Below, piece by piece: positions 37,550 to 46,771 of a stretch of 64,000 nucleotides of DNA (its first letter is position 1; each line of letters opens with the position of its first letter). Source of the DNA: Flavobacteriales bacterium (GTDB taxonomy: Bacteria > Bacteroidota > Bacteroidia > Flavobacteriales_D > Crocinitomicaceae); NCBI GenBank assembly GCA_947500875.1, contig CANMUN010000002.1:1-64000 (forward strand). The letters run 5' to 3'. The notes beneath the pieces were generated by a model. That model had not been told where the DNA came from. It worked only from the letters and a program-made list of their open reading frames with translations, and did not search any database. Position numbers and translations under genes: made by a program.

Positions 37550-38182
37550 ATGACTCAATTAAGCCATTTCTTTTCCTGGTTGTTTTTGCCGTTATTGATG
37601 CCGCTTTATGCCTTGTTGATTGTGATGTTTGTTCCTTCGAGCCCGGTGGATATGTCGGAAATTAGCCCCTATGTCCTTCCATTGCATTTGAAGTGGGTGC
37701 TTTGGACCGTGTTTTTGATATTTTGTTTTGTGGCTCCAGGTTTGTCATTTTATGGGCTATACCGGTTTAAGATTATTACTACGCTCGACATGGAGTCGCG
37801 CCTTGAGCGGCGAATCCCCTTGTTGATCATGTTGGGGTATAATTTAATCTTGATTTGGTTTATTTACCAGAGCGATCCACAAGGAGTTTTACCCAATATC
37901 TTTATGCGGCTACCCCTCGCCGGTTTATTGGTTACGGTGTTGTTTACGGTTATTACTTCGTGGATAAAAATTTCGATGCATGCTGGTGGATGCGGAATTT
38001 TCACCGGGTTTCTGTTTGCTTTTTATCAACAGCAACACGACCCGTCCTTAGCGGTAATATCGATAGCGTTTTTGATTTCGGGGCTGGTTATTGGCTCGAG
38101 ATGGTTCTTAAAAAAACACACTTTGCTTGAGCTTACCTTGGGTTTTTTCATGGCATTTCTTATGGCCTGGCAAGTTCAATAA
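37550..38182 (+). CDS. Polytopic membrane protein, PAP2-like C-terminal motif
   Basis: 210 residues with about six membrane segments. The C-terminal half carries KISMHAGG and, about 30 residues later, SRWFLKKHTLLEL. These resemble the later part of the lipid phosphate phosphatase (PAP2) signature (SGH then SRxxxxxHxxxD), with Gly/Ala changes and a final Glu in place of Asp. It may be a degenerate or variant PAP2 enzyme acting on a lipid phosphate. The early KxxxxxxRP block is not evident. It follows rpoN by 2 bases. The function is not established. Confidence 0.6.
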   Translation: MTQLSHFFSWLFLPLLMPLYALLIVMFVPSSPVDMSEISPYVLPLHLKWVLWTVFLIFCFVAPGLSFYGLYRFKIITTLDMESRLERRIPLLIMLGYNLILIWFIYQSDPQGVLPNIFMRLPLAGLLVTVLFTVITSWIKISMHAGGCGIFTGFLFAFYQQQHDPSLAVISIAFLISGLVIGSRWFLKKHTLLELTLGFFMAFLMAWQVQ

Positions 38183-38196
38183 AACCCCTAGAAGCC

Positions 38197-40041
38197 TTAC
38201 TCCACCGTGACCGACTTCGCTAAATTTCTCGGTTGATCCACGTTGCATCCGCGCATTACGGCAATGAAATAGGAAAGTAACTGGAGTGGAATCGTTGCTA
38301 GCAAGGGCACCAAAACCTCATCGGCAGCAGGAATTTCAATGATGTGATCGGCCATGGATTTTACGTGGGTGTCGCCCTCAGTGACAATGGCAATGATTTT
38401 TCCTTTTCTGGCCTTCACTTCTTGAATGTTAGACGCCACCTTCTCGTAAGAGTTTCCTTGCGTAGCAATCACAAATACCGGCATGTTTTCGTCGATTAAG
38501 GCAATGGGTCCGTGTTTCATTTCTGCCGCGGGATAACCTTCTGCATGGATGTACGATATTTCTTTCAGCTTTAACGCACCTTCTAAGGCTACAGGAAAGG
38601 AAGACCCTCGACCTAAGTATAAAGCGTTGGAGGCGTCTTTATAGGTCTTCGCAATCGATTCAATTAGGTCATTTTTCGCCAAGATTTGTTTTACTTTTTC
38701 GGGAATTGCTTCAAGTTCCGCCAATAATTCGTGAAATTTAGATTGGCTAATCGTCCCCTTTTTATGGGCCAATTGAAGCGCCATCAACGTGAGTATTGTA
38801 ACTTGAGCAGTGAATGCTTTGGTTGACGCCACCCCAATTTCCGGCCCGGCATGGGTGTATGAGCCCGCATCCGTAATACGTGAAATGGAGGAGCCGACGA
38901 CGTTACAGATGCCAAGAATGGTTGCGCCTTTGCTTTTAGCAAGTTCTAAAGCAGCAAGTGTGTCGGCAGTTTCTCCTGATTGAGAAATGGCAATCACGAC
39001 ATCGTTTTCATGAATGATGGGGTTTCGATAACGGAATTCACTCGCATATTCGACTTCCACATTAATTCGGGCTAAGTCCTCGAGCAAATATTCACCCACC
39101 AAACCGGCATGCCAAGACGTTCCGCAAGCCACGATTATTAAACGGTTGGCTTGAATCATTTTTTGCTCGTAATCGCGAATTCCACCAAGTGAAATCAATC
39201 CTTTTTGGGCGCTTAGCCTTCCCCTAAAGCAATCTTGGATGGACCGCGGCTGTTCGTTGATTTCTTTCAGCATGAAGTGCTCGTACCCTCCTTTTTCGAG
39301 GGCTTCAAGCTCAAGTTCCAGTTTTTGAATGTACGGCGTTTTGGGTTGGTCGCCAATGTTGAACAACTTGAGGCCCTCCTTACGGTCAATAACGGCGATT
39401 TCTTCATCCTCCATGTAGACAACGTTTTTGGTGTATTCTACTATGGGTGAAGCATCAGAAGCACAGAAATATTCCCCGTCCTCCCCGATTCCAACGACAA
39501 GAGGGCTGCTTTTTCGGGCGGCTACAAGCCGATCGGGAAATTCATTGGAAATGGCGACAATGGCGTAGGCTCCTACGACGTGGTTTAAGGCAATTCGCAA
39601 GGCTTCTCCGAACCAAACCTGTTCTTTCTTAGAAATATCATCTACCAAGTGCACCAAGGCTTCGGTGTCGGTTTCACTTCTAAAGGAATACCCCTTATTG
39701 ATCAATTCTTTTTTGATGGAATCATAATTTTCTATGATACCGTTATGGATCAACGCAATTTTACCATCGGTGTCGTAATGTGGGTGCGCATTAACGTCGT
39801 TGGGTTCTCCGTGGGTTGCCCAACGGGTATGTCCAATGCCCGCAGAGCCTTGCGTATTCTGATCTTCGACAAAGGCCTCTAAATTGGACACTTTCCCTTG
39901 TTTTTTGTAAACGTTCAGTTGCCCTGCGTTGGATAATGCAATTCCCGCTGAATCGTATCCACGATATTCCAAGCGTTTTAATCCTTTAATAATAATGGGA
40001 TAGGCCTCTTTGGGACCAATGTATGCTACAATTCCGCACAT
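38197..40041 (-). CDS. glmS: Glutamine-fructose-6-phosphate aminotransferase (isomerizing)
   Basis: 614 residues. The N-terminal nucleophile Cys2 is in MCGIVAYIG (glutaminase domain to about 235), followed by two SIS isomerase domains and the conserved tail LAKSVTVE. It makes glucosamine 6-phosphate for peptidoglycan and lipid A. No glmS ribozyme is expected or seen. It follows the DUF4270 lipoprotein gene by 2 bases and so is the last gene of a leftward unit with the glycogen-synthase-like gene. Confidence 0.97.
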   Translation of the reverse strand: MCGIVAYIGPKEAYPIIIKGLKRLEYRGYDSAGIALSNAGQLNVYKKQGKVSNLEAFVEDQNTQGSAGIGHTRWATHGEPNDVNAHPHYDTDGKIALIHNGIIENYDSIKKELINKGYSFRSETDTEALVHLVDDISKKEQVWFGEALRIALNHVVGAYAIVAISNEFPDRLVAARKSSPLVVGIGEDGEYFCASDASPIVEYTKNVVYMEDEEIAVIDRKEGLKLFNIGDQPKTPYIQKLELELEALEKGGYEHFMLKEINEQPRSIQDCFRGRLSAQKGLISLGGIRDYEQKMIQANRLIIVACGTSWHAGLVGEYLLEDLARINVEVEYASEFRYRNPIIHENDVVIAISQSGETADTLAALELAKSKGATILGICNVVGSSISRITDAGSYTHAGPEIGVASTKAFTAQVTILTLMALQLAHKKGTISQSKFHELLAELEAIPEKVKQILAKNDLIESIAKTYKDASNALYLGRGSSFPVALEGALKLKEISYIHAEGYPAAEMKHGPIALIDENMPVFVIATQGNSYEKVASNIQEVKARKGKIIAIVTEGDTHVKSMADHIIEIPAADEVLVPLLATIPLQLLSYFIAVMRGCNVDQPRNLAKSVTVE

Positions 40042-40043
40042 AA

Positions 40044-41318
40044 CTAAAAATTCGTGTAGGTGATAATAATTTTTGGACGCATCTTGTTGATGGTGTTTTG
40101 CCCATTAAAGATAATCCGTTCTGCGGAATTAACGAAGAAACGAGGAGAAACAATTAACCCGGTATTTTCGATGTCTTCATTGATGACTGCCTGAACGTAT
40201 TGTTTAAGGTCCGCCGTAAATTCTTTTTTCGTTTCTGCGTAAGCACCCGTCACCCCCGTGTTGATATAACCTTGAGAAGCAGCCGTTTTTTTGGTGGCAA
40301 AGGTAACCGTCGCTCCGGGTTTATACTTGTTGCCCAGTTGGTATTGAATGGGTAGGTGTATCTCTGCTCGATGAATGAGTTGGTTTTTGGCGAACTTATT
40401 GAGCCCGGGTACGACAATTTTTGCGCGAACACCAAAGGCTTGAGCGTAAAATTCGTTCATTCCAACCGAGGGGTTGTTGTTCACCGCTTCAACCGGCGTA
40501 TTGGAACGGTTGATATCCACGTGTGTAAAATCGGCGCAAATTGAATTCATCAGAAAATCATAGGTTTTCGATGCACCAGATTGTCGGTAATATATGGTGA
40601 GTTTGGTTCCCGGATCGTTGAGGTTGAAATAGAAAACACCTCCTTGTCCGTTGGTTAAAGGAGGGTTATCGGTTCGAACATAAAGCCCTTTGAAGTAGTT
40701 TTGAAACGCTTCGTTGGAGGCAAAAACACCGCTTCCGTTGGAAGCCGAGGTGATGAACTGTTTTGCCAGCGAGGTGTCTAAATAAATCCTTAATTGGGCC
40801 TGTACACTGTCGTCCCCGATCAGGGTAAAATTTAAAGGATCTGGCGTGATGATGGTTTTGTTTGGGTCCACCAAAGAAGTGGAGGCATGCGAAATATGGT
40901 CAAAGGAATAATACGTTGAGTCATTGTCCATCGGTGATGTCAGTTCGAATACCTCAAAGGTTTGTGCGGATAGGTCTCCATAATAACCGGCATACTCTAA
41001 TCCTAAAACAAACGAATCGACCACGATTTCATTGAGGTTCCCGAAGTCGGGATTCGTGCCGGCAATCCGCAATTGGGTGTAAAAAGAGGCGTTGAACTCC
41101 CCAAAAACAGGGTCTTTGTAGTGTCCTAGCACTACATTCGAAACATTATCGGTTACGACGGAATCCTCAATGAAAACAGATGTTCCTAAGTAAAACGTAT
41201 CGGTGGTTGTGCCGTTCAAATATTGGTTTGAATTTAACAAGTCTTTTCCAAGCGTGTTTTCCTTTTTGCGGCAAGAATACAAGGCCAAAAGAACAGAAAT
41301 AGCCACCAACCAACGCAT
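40044..41318 (-). CDS. DUF4270 lipoprotein
   Basis: 424 residues from the ATG at 41318, which puts a lipobox (ALYSC, Cys16) after a short signal sequence. The longer frame from 41339 would overlap the upstream gene by 11 bases. The mature part, rich in beta strands, starts RKKENTLGKDLL and has the repeating pattern of DUF4270 proteins (DTFYLGTSVF, VLGHYKDPVFGEF). The family is restricted to Bacteroidetes and of unknown function, at the outer membrane by its lipoprotein signal. It lies between the glycogen-synthase-like gene and glmS. Confidence 0.85.
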   Translation of the reverse strand: MRWLVAISVLLALYSCRKKENTLGKDLLNSNQYLNGTTTDTFYLGTSVFIEDSVVTDNVSNVVLGHYKDPVFGEFNASFYTQLRIAGTNPDFGNLNEIVVDSFVLGLEYAGYYGDLSAQTFEVFELTSPMDNDSTYYSFDHISHASTSLVDPNKTIITPDPLNFTLIGDDSVQAQLRIYLDTSLAKQFITSASNGSGVFASNEAFQNYFKGLYVRTDNPPLTNGQGGVFYFNLNDPGTKLTIYYRQSGASKTYDFLMNSICADFTHVDINRSNTPVEAVNNNPSVGMNEFYAQAFGVRAKIVVPGLNKFAKNQLIHRAEIHLPIQYQLGNKYKPGATVTFATKKTAASQGYINTGVTGAYAETKKEFTADLKQYVQAVINEDIENTGLIVSPRFFVNSAERIIFNGQNTINKMRPKIIITYTNF

Positions 41319-41328
41319 AATAACCGAA

Positions 41329-42168
41329 TTATTTGACAACTAAGGTAGCATCAATGATGCCATCAAAAAACGACGAAAAGGCTTTTGCCTGATGCTCTTC
41401 TTCAACAAATTCCAATTTCGGAATGTTCATTTCGTCGTAGATGCTTTTGAGCTGAGGGTTGAGTATGGGCTCTGCTAAGGTTAATCCGTCGCAGTGGGAC
41501 AAGACCAACCGGGTTAGTGACTGGAAGTCGGGGGTTTTTAACGCTTCTGTAACGGATTTTGGAAAGCCGTCAAAGGTGAGTTTTTGCGAAAGCCGAGGAT
41601 CTAACTCGCCCTCAAAAAGGTCATTGTATACATGATAAACCACTTTGGTTTCTTTAAAATGCGGGTCTTTTTTGTAAAAATGTTTGATGTACAAAGCCAT
41701 CATTCCTGTAAACCAGCCGTGGCAGTGGATGACATCGGGCTGCCAGCCTAATTTTTTGAGCGTTTCAAGAACCCCCCTCACAAAAAACATGGAGCGCTCG
41801 TCGTTGTCCTTGCACACGGCTCCGTCATCCTTGACTAAGCCTTCTTTTCTTCGGAAGAAATCGTCGTTATCAATAAAGTATACTTGCATTTTTGCCGCGG
41901 AAACGGAAGCAACCTTAATAATCAAGGGGTGGTCTTGATCGTCGATGGAAATGTTCAGCCCGGACAAGCGAATCACTTCATGTAATTGATGCCGACGCTC
42001 ATTAATCAGACCGTACCTTGGGGTAAAAACGCGAATTTCTTTTCCTTCCTCTTGGGTCGATTGAGCTATTCGAAGGCTATCATTCGCAACATTGGACTTG
42101 GTTAGAAATGGAGAAATCTCTTGAGAAACAAATAATACGCGCTTTTTTTCCATAGATTTCAATTTCAA
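41329..42168 (-). CDS. Glycogen/starch synthase-like protein, N-terminal half only
   Basis: 279 residues related to the N-terminal catalytic half of GT5 glycogen/starch synthases (VLFVSQEISPFL, PDVIHCHGWFTGMMALYIK). The family's KTGGL ADP-glucose loop is replaced by LTKSNVAN, and the entire C-terminal GT1 half is absent, so synthase activity is doubtful. The frame is intact and the gene heads an operon, so it is not a pseudogene. Stand-alone versions of about this size occur next to panC in flavobacteria. A structural or regulatory sugar-binding role is possible. The Met at 42153 is an alternative start. A -7-like box (TACCTTCG, reverse) lies at 42182-42189. Confidence 0.75.
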   Translation of the reverse strand: MKLKSMEKKRVLFVSQEISPFLTKSNVANDSLRIAQSTQEEGKEIRVFTPRYGLINERRHQLHEVIRLSGLNISIDDQDHPLIIKVASVSAAKMQVYFIDNDDFFRRKEGLVKDDGAVCKDNDERSMFFVRGVLETLKKLGWQPDVIHCHGWFTGMMALYIKHFYKKDPHFKETKVVYHVYNDLFEGELDPRLSQKLTFDGFPKSVTEALKTPDFQSLTRLVLSHCDGLTLAEPILNPQLKSIYDEMNIPKLEFVEEEHQAKAFSSFFDGIIDATLVVK

Positions 42169-42220
42169 ATAATTAGGGGTGCGAAGGTAGGTAAAACCTA
42201 TGAAAGTTCCTAAAAACGCA

Positions 42221-42228
42221 TAGCTTTG
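42221..42228 (+). promoter_or_regulatory. -7 box TAGCTTTG before panC
   Basis: Exact TAnnTTTG match 17 bases before the panC ATG. A clear -33 TTG is lacking. Confidence 0.45.
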
Positions 42229-42245
42229 CCGACATAAGCGACAAA

Positions 42246-43091
42246 ATGACCCAAGAAATAAACGAGGTTTTAAGGTTATCGGAGTATGTTCAAGCGGCGA
42301 AGTTAAAAGGCAAAACAGTTGGTTTTATACCCACCATGGGCGCCTTACATGAGGGACATCTCGCGATCGTTCGTCAGGCTCGTCAAGAAAACAACGTCAC
42401 CGTGGTTAGCATTTATGTGAATGAACGTCAATTCAACCATGCCGAAGACTTTGTAAAATATCCCCGCAACCGAGAAAGGGATGTTCATTTGTTGCAGGAG
42501 GAAGGGGTGGATGTTGTTTATTTCCCTCAAACGGAGCAGCTTTTTACCCCAGAAAATCTTCCGGTAAATTTTTCCTTGAAGGGATTGGAGGACGTTCTTG
42601 AAGGCGCTGCTCGGCCGGGTCATTTTAAGGGAGTGGTTGAGGTGGTACACGCCCTTTTTCTTCACGTCCAACCCACAAAAGCATATTTTGGTTTGAAGGA
42701 CTTTCAACAGGTTACCATCCTACGTAAAATGGTAAAAGAGCTTAATTTACCCGTTGATTTAGTAGCAGTACCGACGGTTAGAGCTGAAAACGGGCTGGCC
42801 TTAAGCAGCCGAAACCAAAGGTTAAGCGAATGCGAACAGAATGAAGCGCTGGTATTAATTCAAACCTTATCTTTCTTGAAACAGCACTATGGTAAAATCC
42901 CCATGAAAGAATTATTGGATCAGGCCAGAACGAACATTCATCAATCCCCTTTGAAATTGGATTATTTGGAAATTATAGATCTTGAAACCCTAATTTCATT
43001 GGCAGAGGTTCAACCCCAGGCATTGGCTTGCGTTGCAGCCTTTTGCGGAGAGGTGCGTTTAATTGATAACATGCTTTTGATTGCCCAATGA
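42246..43091 (+). CDS. panC: Pantothenate synthetase
   Basis: 281 residues. The N-terminal [10 protein letters not shown] holds the HxGH-type nucleotide motif; [16 protein letters not shown] and LSSRNQRLS complete the family pattern. It joins pantoate and beta-alanine using ATP, the last step of pantothenate (vitamin B5) synthesis. panD, making the beta-alanine, follows directly. It diverges from the glycogen-synthase-like operon. Confidence 0.96.
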   Translation: MTQEINEVLRLSEYVQAAKLKGKTVGFIPTMGALHEGHLAIVRQARQENNVTVVSIYVNERQFNHAEDFVKYPRNRERDVHLLQEEGVDVVYFPQTEQLFTPENLPVNFSLKGLEDVLEGAARPGHFKGVVEVVHALFLHVQPTKAYFGLKDFQQVTILRKMVKELNLPVDLVAVPTVRAENGLALSSRNQRLSECEQNEALVLIQTLSFLKQHYGKIPMKELLDQARTNIHQSPLKLDYLEIIDLETLISLAEVQPQALACVAAFCGEVRLIDNMLLIAQ

Positions 43092-43106
43092 ATTCGATTA
43101 CTTTTG
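43077..43106 (+). promoter_or_regulatory. Promoter of panD inside the panC end
   Basis: TTG at 43077-43079, a 19-base spacer, then TACTTTTG at 43099-43106, all consensus. It overlaps the last codons of panC. The resulting mRNA would have a leader of about 17-20 bases before the ATG at 43129, preceded by AAGGGG. Confidence 0.6.
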
Positions 43107-43128
43107 CCCTCTACAAAAGCAAGGGGAA

Positions 43129-43482
43129 ATGCAAATTCAAGTTTTAAAATCGAAAATCCACCGCGTTACGGTTACCCAAGCCGACTTAAATTACATCGGT
43201 AGCATAACCATCGATGAACGCCTTATGACCGCAGCGAACATTGTGGAAGGCGAAAAGGTACAAGTGGTGAACGTGAACAATGGAGAACGCTTGGAAACCT
43301 ATGTAATTAAAGGCGAAAAAGATTCTGGAACCATTTGTTTAAACGGTCCTGCTGCCCGAAAAGCCGCGGTTGGAGACGTGGTCATTGTGATCAGTTATGC
43401 ACTGATGGATTTTGAACTAGCCAAAACGTTCAAGCCGAGTTTGGTTTTCCCGAAAGAGCCCACCAACCTGTTGATTCCATGA
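43129..43482 (+). CDS. panD: Aspartate 1-decarboxylase (PanD proenzyme)
   Basis: 117 residues from the ATG at 43129, the standard PanD length. An upstream frame start at 43081 would add 16 residues without family similarity and would sit inside the panD promoter. AAGGGG lies 3 bases before the ATG as a ribosome-binding site. Self-cleavage at G24-S25 (NYIGSITID) produces the pyruvoyl group. The decarboxylation of Asp gives beta-alanine for PanC. The end overlaps the next gene by 4 bases. Confidence 0.95.
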   Translation: MQIQVLKSKIHRVTVTQADLNYIGSITIDERLMTAANIVEGEKVQVVNVNNGERLETYVIKGEKDSGTICLNGPAARKAAVGDVVIVISYALMDFELAKTFKPSLVFPKEPTNLLIP

Positions 43483-43988
43483 AACGCCTGGAACACGTTC
43501 AATCAAAGATAATTTCGCCCTCACAAGCGGCTTGCTTGGCCGAAATGTATCGGTTAAGGCAACAAAAAATGGTTTTCACCAATGGGTGCTTTGATTTATT
43601 GCATTTAGGACATGTTACCTATTTGTCCCAAGCAGCGGCCTTGGGAAATAAATTGTTCGTTGCGGTTAACGATGACGCCTCGGTTCGAGGGTTAGGGAAA
43701 GGAAGCCATCGACCCGTTAATCCTGAATTTGCTCGAGCAATGGTTGTTGCCTCTTTAGGTTTTGTTGACCATGTTCTCGTTTTTTCTGAGCCAACCCCGC
43801 TGAATATCATAACGCAGATTAAACCGGACATCCTTGTTAAAGGAGCCGATTACGACGCCTCCATTTGTGACCCGTCCGACAAGCGATATATTGTCGGTAA
43901 AAAGGAAGCAGAGGCTTGGGGAGGCATTGTCCAAACCATCCCGTTGGTAGAAGGATTTTCTACCACCCTATTGCTTTCGAAGGGATAA
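43479..43988 (+). CDS. RfaE2-type heptose-1-phosphate adenylyltransferase
   Basis: 169 residues of the cytidylyltransferase-like fold, with [16 protein letters not shown] (HxGH motif) at about 31-46, [13 protein letters not shown] and ILVKGADY. These match the C-terminal domain of HldE (RfaE2), which activates D-glycero-D-manno-heptose 1-phosphate with ATP for LPS core. No other heptose genes are near, so the substrate is inferred from family. It is co-transcribed with panD, overlapping by 4 bases. Its 3' end overlaps the convergent lycopene cyclase gene by 21 bases. Confidence 0.85.
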   Translation: MKRLEHVQSKIISPSQAACLAEMYRLRQQKMVFTNGCFDLLHLGHVTYLSQAAALGNKLFVAVNDDASVRGLGKGSHRPVNPEFARAMVVASLGFVDHVLVFSEPTPLNIITQIKPDILVKGADYDASICDPSDKRYIVGKKEAEAWGGIVQTIPLVEGFSTTLLLSKG

Positions 43989-44660
43989 ACGCTCTCGTTG
44001 AAATTCGAACAGCAGCACAAACCCAATGAGCAAATCGAAGTTGTAGAACAAGTCCTCAATAGGAATGGTTATCAATCGCCAACCCGAAAACTCTTGTTCG
44101 TTGTACCACACAACAGGTCGATCGGTTGCTGCCCCCGTAAGTAAGCCGTTCACCAGCAGAAAAGGGATTAAACAGATGAGGTAAGTAATCACCAATTGAG
44201 TAAGCCAGTTAGGAGGCCTCAGCACCAAGGAGAAAGCAATGACTAAGGACAGTGTAACGGCCGTGTAGGGATACCATCCCAGAGGTGTTTTGATGAGTAA
44301 AAGAGCGCCCAAAAAACCAAAAATCGAGAAAAAAATACGGTTCAATAAGGCGAGGTTTCGCGGCTTGAAATAAGCACCAGTAACCTCATAAATAAAGAGG
44401 CAATTGTACGGAACAACCACGAAAAACAATACTTCTTCCAGCGGCAAATTACCAAGATATATCCCGGAAATATATTCCGGGTTAAATCCCCAAATCCCTT
44501 TTACGGTGAACCATTGGTCCCACACTAAAAACAGTCCCGAAATTAAAATGAGTGGAGCAATTAAACGGGGGATGTTCTTGTAATAGGCCACCTTTCGATC
44601 GAAACTTAGGCATAAAGGACCCAAAAACGAAAACAGGAGAATATACCCGTAAAAACTCAT
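43968..44660 (-). CDS. Lycopene cyclase, fused CrtY-c/CrtY-d type
   Basis: 230 residues from the ATG at 44660, which overlaps the crtZ stop by 4 bases (ATGA); the frame is open to 44684. Two tandem lycopene-cyclase domains of about 100 residues each show six or seven membrane segments. The domain hallmark PLEEVLFFVVVPYNCLFIYE is seen once clearly in the first half, and a matching acidic segment near the end (IPIEDLFYNFDLL). This is the heterodimer-type cyclase (CrtYc plus CrtYd) in one chain. It forms beta-ionone rings on lycopene. It ends the carotenoid operon. Confidence 0.88.
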   Translation of the reverse strand: MSFYGYILLFSFLGPLCLSFDRKVAYYKNIPRLIAPLILISGLFLVWDQWFTVKGIWGFNPEYISGIYLGNLPLEEVLFFVVVPYNCLFIYEVTGAYFKPRNLALLNRIFFSIFGFLGALLLIKTPLGWYPYTAVTLSLVIAFSLVLRPPNWLTQLVITYLICLIPFLLVNGLLTGAATDRPVVWYNEQEFSGWRLITIPIEDLFYNFDLLIGFVLLFEFQRERLSLRKQ

Positions 44661-45136
44661 GCTTTGGATTTTTGAGCTAGCCAAGCTTTTTTAGCCTCAC
44701 GGTAGAATCTCGGAGGAACCAGTAACATTCCAAAACAAGCACCTTCTTCCTTGTCCTGGTTTTTATGATGCACCTTATGTGCCTTTCGAATGGCATAAAA
44801 ATAGGGGTGATCAACATCCCTCAAAAATTTATACCGGCGATGGATGTAAACATCGTGAATCAAGAAATAGGCAATTCCATACAAGGCGATGCCAAAACCC
44901 ATCCAAACCGTAGGGTAGAAATTATACATGATTCCTAACATGATTCCTAACCATGAAGGAATGGCGTAAATCAAAAAGAAAATGTCATTTTTTTCAAAAA
45001 AACCTGCCTCTACTTGATGGTGGTCTCGGTGGAAATACCACATGAAACCGTGCATGACAAATTTATGGGTAAACCACGCCATGAATTCCATTCCGAAGAA
45101 CGTTGCAATTAGAAGTAAAGGACCCCACCAAGCCAT
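44657..45136 (-). CDS. crtZ: Beta-carotene hydroxylase CrtZ
   Basis: 159 residues starting at the ATG at 45136, one base after the upstream gene's stop. Four His clusters typical of diiron carotenoid hydroxylases are visible: HKFVMH, HRDHH, HDVYIH and HKVHH. It adds 3-hydroxyl groups to beta-ionone rings, giving zeaxanthin or the hydroxylated end of myxol-type carotenoids. Four membrane segments bracket the His motifs. Confidence 0.95.
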   Translation of the reverse strand: MAWWGPLLLIATFFGMEFMAWFTHKFVMHGFMWYFHRDHHQVEAGFFEKNDIFFLIYAIPSWLGIMLGIMYNFYPTVWMGFGIALYGIAYFLIHDVYIHRRYKFLRDVDHPYFYAIRKAHKVHHKNQDKEEGACFGMLLVPPRFYREAKKAWLAQKSKA

Positions 45137-45137
45137 A

Positions 45138-45755
45138 TTAAAAGAAGAATTGAATAACAAAAAACACAATCAAAGCAAAAAACAAAACCCACGTAGTATT
45201 GTTCGCTTTTACTTTGGATATTCCCACGTTGATGCCTTGTGCTAGCAACGCAACTAAAAACCAACAAATGTAATTGTAAACAGGTATTTTCCCTCCCTTC
45301 CAAAACCAATATCCGTTTTCTACCGCAACCGGTTCCATGAAATAATCAAGACCCGTCATAAGCAAGGCCGCTACCACGATAATAACCCATGGTCTTTTTA
45401 TAAAAACCGCCGCAACAGCGCCCGTTACCACCGTAAGCATCGCCCAATTGACACCGATAATAAAGGGAACACCGGATATTTTTGGCCCCAAATTCGCGCC
45501 ATAATAATACGAACCAAACAACCATCCCTTGTGTACTCCAATCCATTCTGCGGCAAAACCGAGGAGAAAAACGATAGCAGTAACCCAGACCAGTGGGCTT
45601 TTCCAACGGTAAGAGGACATTAAAATCAAAAAAGACAACAACAACGTATAGGGACTTAAGGGAAGCACGACGCTCCGTAAGCCGCTGACCATCAGCGATG
45701 CGATCCCCACACCATAGAGGATAAGTAATAGAATTATACCCGATCGCTCTTTCAT
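45138..45755 (-). CDS. Carotenoid 1,2-hydratase-type membrane protein (CruF family)
   Basis: 205 residues with about seven membrane segments, of the carotenoid biosynthesis/CruF (DUF422) family. Recognisable segments are EWIGVHKGWLFGSYYYG, GPKISGVPFIIGVNWAML and MTGLDYFMEPVAVENGYWFW. CruF hydrates the psi end of acyclic or monocyclic carotenoids, a step toward saproxanthin and myxol. Together with the cyclase and CrtZ this suggests a monocyclic hydroxylated carotenoid. crtD, crtB, crtI and crtE are not in the window. The start ATG overlaps the stop of the upstream dehydratase-like gene by 4 bases. Confidence 0.85.
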   Translation of the reverse strand: MKERSGIILLLILYGVGIASLMVSGLRSVVLPLSPYTLLLSFLILMSSYRWKSPLVWVTAIVFLLGFAAEWIGVHKGWLFGSYYYGANLGPKISGVPFIIGVNWAMLTVVTGAVAAVFIKRPWVIIVVAALLMTGLDYFMEPVAVENGYWFWKGGKIPVYNYICWFLVALLAQGINVGISKVKANNTTWVLFFALIVFFVIQFFF

Positions 45756-46771
45756 GATTGAATCTTTCCTTTTAGGGCATTATCAATGCTTTCCTCCAGG
45801 GTGAAGAAGGGTTGAACAAGGAGGGTTTTTAATTTGCTTGAATCATAAACCCGCGTTGAATAGGCGGCGCGTGTGGACTCAATGGTCATGCCTTTTCGTT
45901 TTCCCCAAAGTAAGGACCAAGTTTCCAAAAGATACGAAAGGGGCAACGCAATCCAATACGGAGCATAAATTTTTGGACCCCGTTTTCCCATTTTTTGGCA
46001 AATGAGCGAAAAAAGGGTTTTAAAATCTTGATTGTTTCCCGTACAAAGAAACTTTTCAGAACAGAAGGAGCTTTGCATTAAAAACAGCATGGATGAGGCA
46101 ACGTCTCTTGCATCTACGATGGCGTTGGCTCCGCTGGGGTAAAACGGCATTCGCTTTTTTGCAACCTTGAACATTTCCATAGACCCTTCATCCCATTTCC
46201 CCGCACCAATCACGGTACATGGGTTAATAATAACGGCATTCAACCCCTCTTCAATTCCTCTCCAAACTTCTTTTTCCGCGCCAAATTTCGACACGGAGTA
46301 TCCGCTGTTTTTATCGGTGGCTTTCCATAAACACGCCTCATTAATGGTGCCCCCGGGGTTCTTTCCCAAGGCGGCGGTAGAACTTACATAACACAGTTTA
46401 AGACCCGGCTCCTGCAGGCAGGCATTCACCACATTCGCTGTCCCCTGGCGGTTGAATTCAATGCAACGGTAAAAATCAATTCGGTGGAAGGAAACAAGTG
46501 CTGCGCAATGGTAAACCTCTTTCGCATTGGAAACCACCTCTTTCAAACCGTCAACATCCAAAACATCCAAGTCTACCCAAGTGATGTTTCCGTACCACTT
46601 GGAGGCGTTCTCTGCGCCGTAATACTGAAATACTTTTTCAACGGTTGAATGGTTTTTTGAACTCCTTGCGGTTGCCGTTACAGGACCTCTTTGGGCGAGC
46701 AAATACAATAAATGACTTCCAACAAGCCCAGATCCTCCAATAACGACGGTCTTGTTGTTATGCCCCTGCAT
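45752..46771 (-). CDS. NAD(P)-dependent epimerase/dehydratase, extended SDR
   Basis: 339 residues. The Rossmann motif is VVIGGSGLVGSHLL at 10-23, the active site YSVSK (YxxxK) is near residue 167, and STAALG precedes it. This is the pattern of extended short-chain dehydrogenases (dihydroflavonol-reductase/3-beta-HSD-like). The substrate is not indicated by sequence. Its position between hemL and carotenoid genes could mean a carotenoid or lipid sugar modification, but this is inference. It overlaps hemL by 14 bases and cruF by 4. Confidence 0.85.
   Translation of the reverse strand: MQGHNNKTVVIGGSGLVGSHLLYLLAQRGPVTATARSSKNHSTVEKVFQYYGAENASKWYGNITWVDLDVLDVDGLKEVVSNAKEVYHCAALVSFHRIDFYRCIEFNRQGTANVVNACLQEPGLKLCYVSSTAALGKNPGGTINEACLWKATDKNSGYSVSKFGAEKEVWRGIEEGLNAVIINPCTVIGAGKWDEGSMEMFKVAKKRMPFYPSGANAIVDARDVASSMLFLMQSSFCSEKFLCTGNNQDFKTLFSLICQKMGKRGPKIYAPYWIALPLSYLLETWSLLWGKRKGMTIESTRAAYSTRVYDSSKLKTLLVQPFFTLEESIDNALKGKIQS

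Noticed and set aside
41329-42168. Truncated glycogen synthase as a pseudogene
   Set aside because: The frame is intact from ATG to stop, heads a tight operon and matches stand-alone versions of the same size that I recall in related bacteria.
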